The translations under genes and the position numbers were made by a program. The notes under the pieces were generated by a model, which saw only the letters and a list, made by a program, of their open reading frames with translations, searched no databases and was not told the origin of the DNA. Positions 36,325-45,094 of a DNA stretch of 64,000 bases are shown here, one piece after another; within the stretch, counting starts at the first letter, position 1; every line of letters begins with the position of its first letter. Origin of the DNA: Crocinitomix catalasitica ATCC 23190 (GTDB lineage: Bacteria > Bacteroidota > Bacteroidia > Flavobacteriales_D > Crocinitomicaceae); NCBI RefSeq assembly GCF_000621625.1, contig NZ_JHXV01000006.1, positions 124,001-188,000 of the forward strand, given 5' to 3'.

Positions 36325-36378
36325 ATAGGATTTTGTGATTCTTGTGCAAAGTTACATCGAATCCTATTAAGGACAAAA
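36325..36378 (-). promoter_or_regulatory. Full promoter (-33 and -7) with overlapping inverted repeat, cupin/haemoglobin operon
   Basis: On the minus strand TTTTG (36374-36378), a 19-bp spacer and TAACTTTG (36347-36354) make a complete Bacteroidota promoter. Perfect 8-bp arms AATCCTAT (36360-36367, within the spacer) and ATAGGATT (36325-36332, in the leader) flank the -7 box 27 bp apart. This is a likely repressor operator. Confidence 0.6.
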
Positions 36379-36479
36379 CTATCCGAATATAGAATATATG
36401 ATTTTTGTTAGGTTTTAGAAATGTAAATTTTGTTAATCCAAAAAAAGACGAAGGGACTGAAAATACTTTTTAGACGATA

Positions 36480-37160
36480 TTAATAGGGTACAATGATGAT
36501 TTCACCTTGCTTGTCTAACATTAAGTACTTTTCGCCTACAATATTGATCTTGTCTCGCGGTCCGATATGATATATACCAATCATTTTCGAATCGATTTTT
36601 AAATCGCTTTCCCAAATATCCCTTGCAATCCAAGCTGGAATAAAGGCCCATTCTAATCCTTCAATTCCCGCAATTGTTTCACTATGTTCAGTATCTCCTG
36701 AAAGAAATAATTTTTTCCCGTGCCAAGTAATTAAATAAGAATAATGCGCAAATGAAAATAGATGTTTGGTTTTATATACTTCTATGTGAAATGCTGGAAT
36801 CACTGCAGCGAGATTTTCTAATGCTTGAATATTCCATTTACCATATTTTTTACCATTTTTAGCTTTAAGTATTTTATTCATTTTGCCTTTATAGTAATGG
36901 TCACTATGCTTATGAGTGAAAATATAAAAAGCATTTTCTTTTAAATTCTCTAATTCTGAATCCTCATATTCCGCATAATGATGTGCGCCTGATTTATAAG
37001 GAAAATCTGTATAGATATCGGTTTCTCCATCGGTAAAATGTAGACCACAGTTTCCGATATATCTAATTGTAATTTCATTGGATTGATTAAAACCAATATT
37101 GGGTATAATCAATAAAGATATAATCAAAAGAATAAGGTTCACCTTTTTAATTGCGTTCAT
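36480..37160 (-). CDS. Exported metallo-beta-lactamase-fold hydrolase
   Basis: 226 residues. Signal peptide MNAIKKVNLILLIISLLIIP. The metal-binding motif is FTHKHSDHYYKG (His-x-His-x-Asp-His), with a later Asp/His site in LFLSGDTEHSE and HIGPRDK near the C terminus, as in the UlaG-like/MBL branch. Substrate unknown. Confidence 0.82.
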   Translation of the reverse strand: MNAIKKVNLILLIISLLIIPNIGFNQSNEITIRYIGNCGLHFTDGETDIYTDFPYKSGAHHYAEYEDSELENLKENAFYIFTHKHSDHYYKGKMNKILKAKNGKKYGKWNIQALENLAAVIPAFHIEVYKTKHLFSFAHYSYLITWHGKKLFLSGDTEHSETIAGIEGLEWAFIPAWIARDIWESDLKIDSKMIGIYHIGPRDKINIVGEKYLMLDKQGEIIIVPY

Positions 37161-37232
37161 AAACTAGAATTTTTTTTATTTCAAATAAAGCACGAATTCC
37201 TTTTATTTGCTACAAAAAGTGATGAAACGATT

Positions 37233-38048
37233 CTATTTTTGACGAACCGATAAGTTAAATTTGTCCGAGATCGTTTTGTAAAGTGTTTTGGACAATGGAA
37301 TTTTTTTATCGATATCTTTAAAAGTAATTTTAGCACTTTGAGAATTGCCTTCAATAGCACTAATTTGATTCATATTTACGAGAAATGATCGGTGGCATTT
37401 TTCAATGAAAGGGATTTGTTGTTGGACTTTTGAGAGGGACTGCCTAAAGGTTTTTGTGATGAGGTTTTTATCGGCGTCTATATAACCTATTTCAATATAG
37501 TTTTCAATGGCTTTGATAAAGTACAAATCATCCTTTTCAATGATTAATTCTTCGTTCTTATTTGCACCGGTAATAATTATTGTGCTTTTAGCGAGTGGAA
37601 CAATTCGTTCGCCAAATCGCTGTCTTAAATAAATATATACTGGTGCAATTACAGGAATCATAATGAGGACGATTGTTCTATAATACCACCAATGGGATGC
37701 TATTTTGTATTCAAGTCCATTGATATAAAAGTGATTATAAAAATAAATTACCGATCCTGAAATAGCAAAGAATAGGAATACCGAAATGATTTCATAAGTC
37801 ACTGTCCAAACTTTGCTGTTATTGTAATACCATTTATTTTCAAGAATACTTTGCAATAGAAATACAAGTGTTAGTAAACCACCAAAGCCCAATAAATTTA
37901 AAAGTCTATTGTTTGATTCGTATTGATTGGTGTCAAAAGGCTCAAGAAAAAGGATAATAAATGACAGAAAAACACCTAAAATAAAAGCAGCTATGACCTT
38001 CTTTTTTAAAGACGATATAAAGTGTATTTGTTGATGCAGGAAATTCAA
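37233..38048 (-). CDS. Membrane-anchored LytTR transcription regulator
   Basis: 271 residues. Four membrane segments in the first 150 residues, then a cytoplasmic LytTR DNA-binding domain (about 165-265) with DLYFIKAIENYIEIGY, FIEKCHRSFLVNM and KIPLSKTLYKTI. No response-regulator receiver domain, so the membrane part may itself be the sensor. The start is TTG at 38048. No obvious direct target in the neighbourhood. Confidence 0.85.
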   Translation of the reverse strand: MNFLHQQIHFISSLKKKVIAAFILGVFLSFIILFLEPFDTNQYESNNRLLNLLGFGGLLTLVFLLQSILENKWYYNNSKVWTVTYEIISVFLFFAISGSVIYFYNHFYINGLEYKIASHWWYYRTIVLIMIPVIAPVYIYLRQRFGERIVPLAKSTIIITGANKNEELIIEKDDLYFIKAIENYIEIGYIDADKNLITKTFRQSLSKVQQQIPFIEKCHRSFLVNMNQISAIEGNSQSAKITFKDIDKKIPLSKTLYKTISDKFNLSVRQK

Positions 38049-38133
38049 CTAACGAAAGGTTTTTGAAAAAATAGCATACTTAAAACTAGCCATATTATTG
38101 AATTGATAACTGATTTAAATGAATTAAATCAAA

Positions 38134-38829
38134 TTATTCAAACAAATCAAGCGTTGGCAATTGTCGCCATTGCATCATTACACGTTTAATGTCGAATTTT
38201 ACATCAGATCGAATTTCTTTTTTTCGTTTACCTTTTCCGAACTGTGCATCATAGTTTGTTTCCATGTGTCGAATATGCGCTTCAACGGCTAAGTCGATCA
38301 TTTGTTTATCAAAGATTTTCGCATTTGCTGTTCGACCTACACGACCACTATGTTTTTCACAAGCATGTTGGGCAATAGCATATTCTCTTTTTACAGGGCA
38401 AGAAGGGTAAATCTCTCTAATAGCTATGGCAAAATTTTCAATGTAAATCTTATCTTGTTTTTCTCGAACAATGGCAGCTTTCGCATTTTTTTCATCTCTT
38501 ATTTTTTGATCCGCTGCACATTCTATTTTAGCTTTTTCAATGGCAGCTGCTTCAACGTATTGTCCTTTGCGTGCAAATCGTTTTCGTCTTTGATTCCAAG
38601 TCAATAAAACACCACAAAGTGCTGAATGTTTTTTTGATCTTCTTGTCAATGCAGCATTACCAGGAGGTAATAAAGGATAACCAACAAAGTCAGAACATGA
38701 AAAACAGGTACCTCTAGATTGTTCTGTTTCGCCAACGAATGCTTCACCTGCAAGAATAGGGGAATGACATTTTGAACATTTTAGTTTTTCTTTCTTCGTT
38801 AAATAGATATTCTGAGATACAGTTGCCAA
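38134..38829 (-). CDS. DUF2293 domain protein with zinc-finger-like N terminus, TTG start
   Basis: 231 residues. N-terminal CSKCHSPIL and GTCFSCSDFVGYPL form two CxxC pairs, likely a zinc ribbon. The C-terminal half is DUF2293 (IAIREIYPSCPVKRE, ACEKHSGRVGRTANA, EAHIRHMETNYD). Role unknown. The TTG start is supported by a perfect promoter box 16 nt upstream and the absence of any upstream ATG. Confidence 0.8.
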   Translation of the reverse strand: MATVSQNIYLTKKEKLKCSKCHSPILAGEAFVGETEQSRGTCFSCSDFVGYPLLPPGNAALTRRSKKHSALCGVLLTWNQRRKRFARKGQYVEAAAIEKAKIECAADQKIRDEKNAKAAIVREKQDKIYIENFAIAIREIYPSCPVKREYAIAQHACEKHSGRVGRTANAKIFDKQMIDLAVEAHIRHMETNYDAQFGKGKRKKEIRSDVKFDIKRVMMQWRQLPTLDLFE

Positions 38830-38845
38830 ATTCTTAATTTTTGCT

Positions 38846-38853
38846 CAAAAATA
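38846..38853 (-). promoter_or_regulatory. Promoter -7 box TAnnTTTG for the DUF2293 gene
   Basis: TATTTTTG on the minus strand, 16 nt before the TTG start at 38829; helps decide that start. Confidence 0.5.
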
Positions 38854-38931
38854 GGAGATTAATAAAGGCGAATGTATTTAAGCATTCACTTTTATTTTAT
38901 AAATTTTACTACTCGTAATTATGTACGTTCT

Positions 38932-38963
38932 AAAAAAAAGCTACTCCCGTTACGGAAGTAGCT
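38932..38963 (-). terminator. Rho-independent terminator of the lipoprotein gene
   Basis: On the minus strand AGCTACTTCCG pairs with CGGGAGTAGCT (one mismatch), followed by a run of seven or eight T (A run at 38932-38939). Confidence 0.85.
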
Positions 38964-38992
38964 CTTCTACAGCGTAAGTATTTAAGTTCTAA

Positions 38993-39958
38993 TTATGGGA
39001 GATCATTGATTAAAGTTGTCAATTCATCTTCACTTATACTTGTAAATCCAGTGATTTCTTCCACGTGATTATCAACAATTGTAGTTGGTTGAATCACATA
39101 GTTTAATACACCATCAATTATTGCTACAGCAACAAAATTCACTTCTAAACCAATTGGAATTAAGCCATAGTGTTCAGTAAATCTTCCATCTTCCCAAACA
39201 TCAAAATTTGCCAAGGCATTCGACTCTCCATTATAAGAGATATAAACCTCAGTATTGGTATTGTCAAAACCATCTGGTAATTCTGCGTAGATCATTGTCT
39301 TTGGTCGAGGATCGTTATAGAATTTATCGATATTCGTCCATCCCCATTCGCCAGGAAGAATTCCATATTCTACCGTAAAAATAACGCGTCCATCAATCAT
39401 TGTATCAATAAGTTCAAGAAGACTATCTTCTGCAATACCCCACAATAAATCCTCTTCTCCAACATCTACAAATTTTCTCATCTCATCATCATATTCTCTA
39501 ACTGGGGATTTTAATTTCATTGGTTCTAATAAAACCATTTCATCACCACCTTGTGTAACGGTTACAAAGAATTCACCAGCAGATATTAAAGTTGAATGAT
39601 CACCATTTGCTTTTAATCCATTTGTTGATTTGTCAAGCAAAACCATATCTGCTTTTGTATCGATTTCAATTAAAGAAATATCTACGTTTCCAGTTACAGG
39701 ATTACCACTAGCATCTTCTAACATATTTGCTCCTAAAGAAAGTGTAGTTCCGTTAGCGCCGGTAACTAAAATAGTAGCATTTGCATTTACTGTAAAGTGC
39801 TGCGTTCTGTCTTCAATATTATTATTAATGAAGTTAGTTAAAGCTGTTGCACTAGGTCCTGATTCATCAATTGGATCTACTATAACAGGTTCATCTTTTT
39901 TACAAGACGTTGCGATTAATATTGTGCCGAGTAAGGCGAACATTTTCATTTTTTTCAT
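38993..39958 (-). CDS. Lipoprotein of unknown function
   Basis: 321 residues from ATG 39958 (MKKMKMFALLGTILIATSC); a TTG two codons upstream is less likely. Lipobox IATSC with the following KKDEP, the Bacteroidota surface-export style. The mature part is acidic and beta-rich (NATILVTGANGTTLSLG, ASGNPVTGNVDISLIEI), resembling carboxypeptidase-regulatory or ZU5-like beta domains, but no family is assigned. Monocistronic with its own terminator. Confidence 0.75.
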   Translation of the reverse strand: MKKMKMFALLGTILIATSCKKDEPVIVDPIDESGPSATALTNFINNNIEDRTQHFTVNANATILVTGANGTTLSLGANMLEDASGNPVTGNVDISLIEIDTKADMVLLDKSTNGLKANGDHSTLISAGEFFVTVTQGGDEMVLLEPMKLKSPVREYDDEMRKFVDVGEEDLLWGIAEDSLLELIDTMIDGRVIFTVEYGILPGEWGWTNIDKFYNDPRPKTMIYAELPDGFDNTNTEVYISYNGESNALANFDVWEDGRFTEHYGLIPIGLEVNFVAVAIIDGVLNYVIQPTTIVDNHVEEITGFTSISEDELTTLINDLP

Positions 39959-40251
39959 ATTCAAAGTTGTTTTGTTAGAACACGTAAAAGATGAAGTAAT
40001 GGTTAATTATTATTTTGAATTTACGATTCGGGTGTTTGAACAGGCGTTTTATTAACATCTATATAATCAGGTGGTTATATGTGGGTTTGTGGTTCTTAAA
40101 AAAAATGAAAAAAAATTCATTTTCAGTCGAAATGGTGTGAAAATTTCATTTTTTCAGTCAAAATGAGCTGATTTTGGCTAAAAAGGTGCCTTTTTTTGGA
40201 TAAATTCAATCTTTAATCGATTTAGGTGACGAGTTATTGATTGTTTTTGAT
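39959..40251. other. AT-rich gap with an imperfect direct repeat
   Basis: No gene seen. Two related segments of about 27 bp, near 40112-40137 and 40139-40168, share ATTTCATTTTTTCAGTC-like sequence followed by AAATG. No promoter of consensus quality is apparent for the lipoprotein gene. Confidence 0.35.
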
Positions 40252-41805
40252 CTATTGATGATCAAAAAAATTAAATTTCGGCTTTTTTAATAGTGTTTTA
40301 TCTGTATAAATATAAATGAATCCGAGAATAATTCCAGTTATCAATCCGCCAATTTTAAAGCTATTGTCATATCCTTGATATTCGAACAAAAAGTTAATGA
40401 TAATGAAGGTGATAATTGATAGCCACATAATATCTAAGGGTTCGTTTAAGAAATTTCGATAGAGATAAAAGACGAATATAATGCCAAAAAGCCCGTAAAT
40501 TGCCCCTGACGTACCTACGATTACGGAGAATTCAGCCCAATAAATACTTGCATATGCGTCGATTATAGCACAAAGAATTATTGCGAAAATTAAACGCCAA
40601 TCACCAATTACTCTTTCTAACATGGCCAATGCGACACCCAGTCCGAATAGGTTAATTATAAAGTGTAAGATGCCATAATGAATAAATAATGATGTAAACA
40701 TACGCCAGTACTCACCAGATTCAACTTCTTTGTTCCTGCTTGCTCCCAATGCTAATAATTCGTCTTTAATGGGGGCATACAGATTGTAGCCTAGCATGGA
40801 TAATACAATGAAGACAAAGAGCATTAATAATAGAACGATAGCAGTTATTTTATGCGGCCCTTTTGGATTCAAAAATTGGAGGATTTCTTTCAAGTCATCC
40901 TCTTCCGGTGGAACATTATTTTTAAAATTCTGCAGCCCTTTTGGATCAATTTTGGCGATGTAAATGAGGATGAACATCACTAAAGCACTGATTACGAATG
41001 TTCCAAATATCCATATAAAATTATTACCTAGTTTGTTCTCAAAGGAATCCATTTTCGGCATTAAAATTATTTGTTCATCTGGATTTATCTGATCATTATT
41101 TTTTTTGATCGCCAACAAAATTCTATTTCTTTTTTCTGAATTCGACAGTTTCTCAAAATAATGAACGGCAGCGTAATCGTAGTTTTGGAAATCCTTCAGT
41201 GAAGCATCGTTAAATGCCATGTATTTTGAATAATTGTCTGATGTATTTCCTATATTATCCAAGAATAGCGTGTATTCTAAAACACTCCAAATGTTTTTAT
41301 TAGCTGAGAAAACGCAGTTATAATATTGATAATAATCTAAATCTTCATGATTCTTTCCGGCAATTTCTCGGAAGGTAAAAGGAAACCAACTATTCCTATC
41401 TACTTCGTAATTGACAACCTTAAAATATTTTTCGGTAGGATGGGATTTGATTTCCTCGACACTATTTATTTCAATAAGGTTAAAAGCTGATTTCTCTATA
41501 TAATGTTGGCTAACAATAATTGGCGCGGCAATCGCTAAAACTGATATTATTTGAAATGCGTGTTGTGTTTTAATCGATTTACTAGTGAGAGTTAGAACAC
41601 GTATTCTTGGTCGAATCCAATAAAGACCAATAATGGTTGAAATAGCCATTGGAATCCAGAAATTTAAAATATCATCAGTTAATAAGAGTAGGCCCAATTG
41701 AAAATCGAAACCCCACCGAATAATACCGTAAACAACGCAGGTGATTATGGAAACATATATAAAAGGCAGAAATACTGTCTGAATTTTTATTTTAAGATCT
41801 TTCAA
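40252..41805 (-). CDS. Rhomboid family membrane protein lacking the catalytic His (pseudoprotease)
   Basis: 517 residues. A unique N-terminal part (four membrane segments, one long periplasmic region) precedes a C-terminal rhomboid domain from about residue 320. HFIIN (oxyanion region) and the serine motif GTSGAIYG (Ser433) are intact. The second catalytic residue, normally His in the N-A-A-H-I-G-G stretch of TM6, is Lys484 here (GYDNSFKIGGLITG), so proteolysis is unlikely. Start TTG 41805 overlaps the upstream gene by 14 bp. Confidence 0.82.
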   Translation of the reverse strand: MKDLKIKIQTVFLPFIYVSIITCVVYGIIRWGFDFQLGLLLLTDDILNFWIPMAISTIIGLYWIRPRIRVLTLTSKSIKTQHAFQIISVLAIAAPIIVSQHYIEKSAFNLIEINSVEEIKSHPTEKYFKVVNYEVDRNSWFPFTFREIAGKNHEDLDYYQYYNCVFSANKNIWSVLEYTLFLDNIGNTSDNYSKYMAFNDASLKDFQNYDYAAVHYFEKLSNSEKRNRILLAIKKNNDQINPDEQIILMPKMDSFENKLGNNFIWIFGTFVISALVMFILIYIAKIDPKGLQNFKNNVPPEEDDLKEILQFLNPKGPHKITAIVLLLMLFVFIVLSMLGYNLYAPIKDELLALGASRNKEVESGEYWRMFTSLFIHYGILHFIINLFGLGVALAMLERVIGDWRLIFAIILCAIIDAYASIYWAEFSVIVGTSGAIYGLFGIIFVFYLYRNFLNEPLDIMWLSIITFIIINFLFEYQGYDNSFKIGGLITGIILGFIYIYTDKTLLKKPKFNFFDHQ

Positions 41806-42298
41806 TGATTGATTTTTTTGCTTTGATAAACTTTTTACTTTTAGAAATATCAGTCAACCATGCTGTAAAACCTTCCACAATTGGGTCTTCTTTTTTATAC
41901 GGGAAATATTGCACTAACGATTTAATTTCCCATTGTGATTGATCCAATCCATTAAGTGAATTGTGATCTAGAAAATAATTAACCATATAGTGGTTACATT
42001 GTAAACTTTCTATAATTTTCTTTTCAGCCTTTTCAATTCTTTTGGTTTTAAATAAAGTGAGGGCATATTCAAAGTAGAATTGTGGTGAGCAACAATCATC
42101 TGGAAAATTTTTATCGAACCAATTAAAGTTTCTCAATGCACCGGTAAAATCATGCAATTGAATATATAATGCGGGTTGTAAATAGCGTAATCCACTCCCA
42201 TCATGGTATTCACCACCCCAATGCTTTTTATCCGCGGTTAAGGCTTTTTTAATCTTGACGATCTTATTCTTGATTCTAGTTTTTTCGCCTTCAGTCAT
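41792..42298 (-). CDS. Soluble protein of unknown function, TPR-like
   Basis: 168 residues, mostly helical. YIQLHDFTGALRNFNWFDK and FYFEYALTLFKTKRIEKAEKKI look like degenerate tetratricopeptide repeats. It overlaps the rhomboid-like gene by 14 bp, so the two are translated from one message and may work together. Confidence 0.68.
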   Translation of the reverse strand: MTEGEKTRIKNKIVKIKKALTADKKHWGGEYHDGSGLRYLQPALYIQLHDFTGALRNFNWFDKNFPDDCCSPQFYFEYALTLFKTKRIEKAEKKIIESLQCNHYMVNYFLDHNSLNGLDQSQWEIKSLVQYFPYKKEDPIVEGFTAWLTDISKSKKFIKAKKSIIERS

Positions 42299-42409
42299 TA
42301 TAAATAAAAGGGTATTTATTTTTTTACTTCGCTTAAAATTAGCAATTCTGGTTTAAATGATTGCACTAGCAAATAAATTTAGATAGTTATTTCAAGAACT
42401 TTTCAAGCT

Positions 42410-42814
42410 TTACCACTTTTTCGGCCCAAAGTTCTTGTAATTTTCAGTCTCCTGCCAAAATTCGTGGCATTTGGCTTGCAATGTTTTTAAAAACTTGGCA
42501 TTAGGCTTTGTTGTTTCTGGAGATAAGTCATAGAGCTCTTCGCACATATTATAAAGGCTCTCAAGAATAGGCTTACTGACGGATCCACTTTTATAAACAA
42601 CCACAGCACCCAAAGGAGGTCTGCCATTTTTCACTTCACTCAATGAAATGGCTTCAATATCCTCAGCAAAACTTTCGCGATCTTCGGGTTCTTGAAAATT
42701 ATATCCTGAATCTGAACTCGTATTCAATCGCGCATAGGTAACCGTTTTATTTTTTACCGCTAAATCAATTAGGGTTTCTCTTATTTCTCGGTTTACGTAT
42801 ATCTCGTCCATCAT
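42410..42814 (-). CDS. Small soluble protein of unknown function
   Basis: 134 residues from ATG 42814 (MMDEIYVNREIRETL). The frame is open for 42 more codons upstream, but a perfect promoter box lies inside that extension, so the shorter start is preferred. An N-terminal helix is followed by a conserved-looking core NGRPPLGAVVVYKSGS. Not recognised. Confidence 0.65.
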   Translation of the reverse strand: MMDEIYVNREIRETLIDLAVKNKTVTYARLNTSSDSGYNFQEPEDRESFAEDIEAISLSEVKNGRPPLGAVVVYKSGSVSKPILESLYNMCEELYDLSPETTKPNAKFLKTLQAKCHEFWQETENYKNFGPKKW

Positions 42815-42829
42815 GTAATTTTCTATCCT

Positions 42830-42837
42830 CAAAAGTA
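42830..42837 (-). promoter_or_regulatory. Promoter -7 box TAnnTTTG; decides the start of the gene at 42814
   Basis: TACTTTTG on the minus strand, 15 nt before the ATG at 42814. Confidence 0.5.
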
Positions 42838-42943
42838 AGACTTTAATCGGTGTAGGTTGATTTGAAATGTTGAGAATAGACTTTAAATTCTGCAATATTC
42901 CATAATAATTGCAAGATTGACGCGACTTTCTATAATACAAATA

Positions 42944-43405
42944 TTATTCTATAGCCTGCATATAAAAATTACCAGTTACCGGAAAATATGCATTTATCTG
43001 AGGTCCTGGTCTGTCTTCTTCCCTGATATATCCGGAAAAAGTACCTTCTAAATTTACTAAATCTTTATTAAATAAGAATTCGCCTTCGACTTTTATTGTT
43101 TTAAATGGAATAAGGGGATCTGTAGACAACGAAATAGGTAATTCGCCCGAAAAATGATCATTTTTACCTATGTGTAGCTGAACTTCTCCAAGATAGTCTG
43201 AAACAGGCGTAAAAACAATATAATTTTCACTTATAGATACAACTTCGACAATATGGGTTTGATTGGGAAACAGACTATCGTTATTTTTTATATGCTCCAG
43301 CTTTACTTCATATAAGCCTGCAGGAATGGTTTCAATGGTTTCTTTTTTACAAGAAAACAAACTTGCCAAAAGGAGAATAATTAAGGTGAATTTTAATTTT
43401 TTCAT
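42944..43405 (-). CDS. Lipoprotein, paralogue 1 of a tandem pair
   Basis: 153 residues with lipobox LFSCKKE near residue 18. The mature domain is a small beta barrel-like protein (GLYEVKLEHIKNND, ENYIVFTPV, LPISLSTDPLIPFK). It closely resembles the next gene upstream, with near-identical DNA over the first 35 codons, so it arose by tandem duplication. Function unknown. Confidence 0.78.
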   Translation of the reverse strand: MKKLKFTLIILLLASLFSCKKETIETIPAGLYEVKLEHIKNNDSLFPNQTHIVEVVSISENYIVFTPVSDYLGEVQLHIGKNDHFSGELPISLSTDPLIPFKTIKVEGEFLFNKDLVNLEGTFSGYIREEDRPGPQINAYFPVTGNFYMQAIE

Positions 43406-43516
43406 AGTGTTTTTTTTAAATAAAGATGTTGCTTATCTTGGTTGAACTTCAAAATTACTGACTTCGATTAAGACGCTTTAAAAATTAATCAGGTCTGCAA
43501 ACTATTTAAATTAATA

Positions 43517-43978
43517 TTATTCTTTGCGCAGCAAATAAAACTCACCTTCCACAGGATAGTAAGAAACTGGGGCACCACCTGGACTGCCATGTTGTTCCAT
43601 ATATCCTGTAAACCTGCCTGCTATATAAACAATATCTTCAGTAATTAAAATTTTACCATCAGCTTTCACTGCTCTAAAAGGATTTGGTGGATTTCCAAAC
43701 AACGAAATTGGTAGCTCGCCCGAAACGTCATCTTTTCTTCCTCGAGAAAGTTGAACATTCTCACCAGGGCTGTCAACAGGAGCAAAGACAATATAATTGT
43801 CATTTACTGAAACTAATTCAACAACATGCACTTGTTCATTTATATCGTGCTCTTTATGCTTGATGTTTTGCAGTTTTACTTCATATAAGCCTGTAGGAAT
43901 GGTTTCAATGGTTTCTTTTTTACAAGAAAAAAGCGTGAATAATAAGAGAATAATTAACAAGAATTTAAAATTTTTCAT
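43517..43978 (-). CDS. Lipoprotein, paralogue 2 of a tandem pair
   Basis: 153 residues from ATG 43978 (MKNFKFLLIILLLFTLFSCK), the same length as its neighbour; a longer reading from 44083 would bury the signal peptide and is rejected. Same architecture as paralogue 1 (GLYEVKLQNIKH, DNYIVFAPV, LPISLFGNPPNPFR). Separated from it by about 110 bp. Confidence 0.8.
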   Translation of the reverse strand: MKNFKFLLIILLLFTLFSCKKETIETIPTGLYEVKLQNIKHKEHDINEQVHVVELVSVNDNYIVFAPVDSPGENVQLSRGRKDDVSGELPISLFGNPPNPFRAVKADGKILITEDIVYIAGRFTGYMEQHGSPGGAPVSYYPVEGEFYLLRKE

Positions 43979-44256
43979 AGCATAGTTTTGATTAAAAAAG
44001 AGTGTTTTAACCTGATCAAACTTCATAATATAACAGCAATCATAAAACACGGTTAATAAGAAATTTAATATGTCCAAGGACATATATTACTATAACGTGT
44101 TTTTAATGATTTAGGTTGGTTAAAATGTTGTTTTACATAGCTTTTAAAGATTCTGATAGTATTATACACCTTTACTTAGTTTAAAATTTTCAAAGGCTAA
44201 GAAACCTGTTTGTAAATGCTTTGATCAGCTTTTTTATAGCGTCCTAACCAATTGAT

Positions 44257-44985
44257 TTAGTCCACAAACTCAAAGCATTCTTTCAACATGAAAATTTCAT
44301 CAACGTTCTTGTTGTTTTTAATCACTTGAATTCTTAGGAATTCATTTTCAGTTGAAATATATTTTAATTGCAAATCTGTCATTCCACTTGTGTCATAATA
44401 GGCCCCATACTTGCAATTAAAAGGATTAAATTCAACTTCATTTGTGAAAATTGAAATTAGAATCATTTTGGTCGAATTGACATTGGCTTTTTTATACCCG
44501 AAAATGCGATGGTCTTTGTTCATATTCGAATTCATCCAAATACTTCCATTTTTATTTATTTGAGCTTTACCCATATAATCTGAATCTATCCATTCAACAA
44601 TTTGAACAGAACCTGTGCAAACATCTCCTTCTTCTATTCCTCGAACCCAAACTTTAAGTGTTTCAACTCGTTGATCTGTCAATTCTTTTAAATATAAAGC
44701 ACGACAAGTCGGTTGAACAGATCCATAGTTTTCTTCAGAATAATCAGGATACTTCATTTCCATTTCAGCATCTCTAAATTTTACCCATAATCTTTGGGAC
44801 TTTTTCAAATTTGTAATGAAAAGGGTATCTGTTTTGTATTTCGATAAAATGACTTTATAAACATCATTTAATAATTTGTCAGATTCACTATATTCTTCGT
44901 AAGCTTCAGCATTCATTTCAGCTTGCGATTGCGTATAACCGCATAAATTAAAAGTTAAAAACAATATAAAAAGGGTGCGTTTCAT
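44257..44985 (-). CDS. Exported protein with LprI-like (DUF1311) N-terminal domain
   Basis: 242 residues. Signal peptide MKRTLFILFLTFNLCGYTQS. Residues about 20-115 match the lysozyme-inhibitor LprI-like/DUF1311 helical domain (SDKLLNDVYKVIL, KSQRLWVKFRDAEME, CRALYLKELTDQRVETL). The C-terminal 120 residues are beta-rich and unrecognised. Inhibition of lysozyme is a property of some family members only. Confidence 0.78.
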   Translation of the reverse strand: MKRTLFILFLTFNLCGYTQSQAEMNAEAYEEYSESDKLLNDVYKVILSKYKTDTLFITNLKKSQRLWVKFRDAEMEMKYPDYSEENYGSVQPTCRALYLKELTDQRVETLKVWVRGIEEGDVCTGSVQIVEWIDSDYMGKAQINKNGSIWMNSNMNKDHRIFGYKKANVNSTKMILISIFTNEVEFNPFNCKYGAYYDTSGMTDLQLKYISTENEFLRIQVIKNNKNVDEIFMLKECFEFVD

Positions 44986-45094
44986 CTTAAAGGAGTTTGT
45001 TTATGAGCTCTTGGCTATATTTTGGATCTGTGTAATATAATATTTATTCCACTTACACCTTAAACAAATTGGGATTCAATATAAAAGTTGTGCA

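Noticed and set aside
43979-44083. 35-codon N-terminal extension of lipoprotein paralogue 2
   Set aside because: It would place the lipoprotein signal peptide internally; the paralogue starts at the equivalent of 43978.
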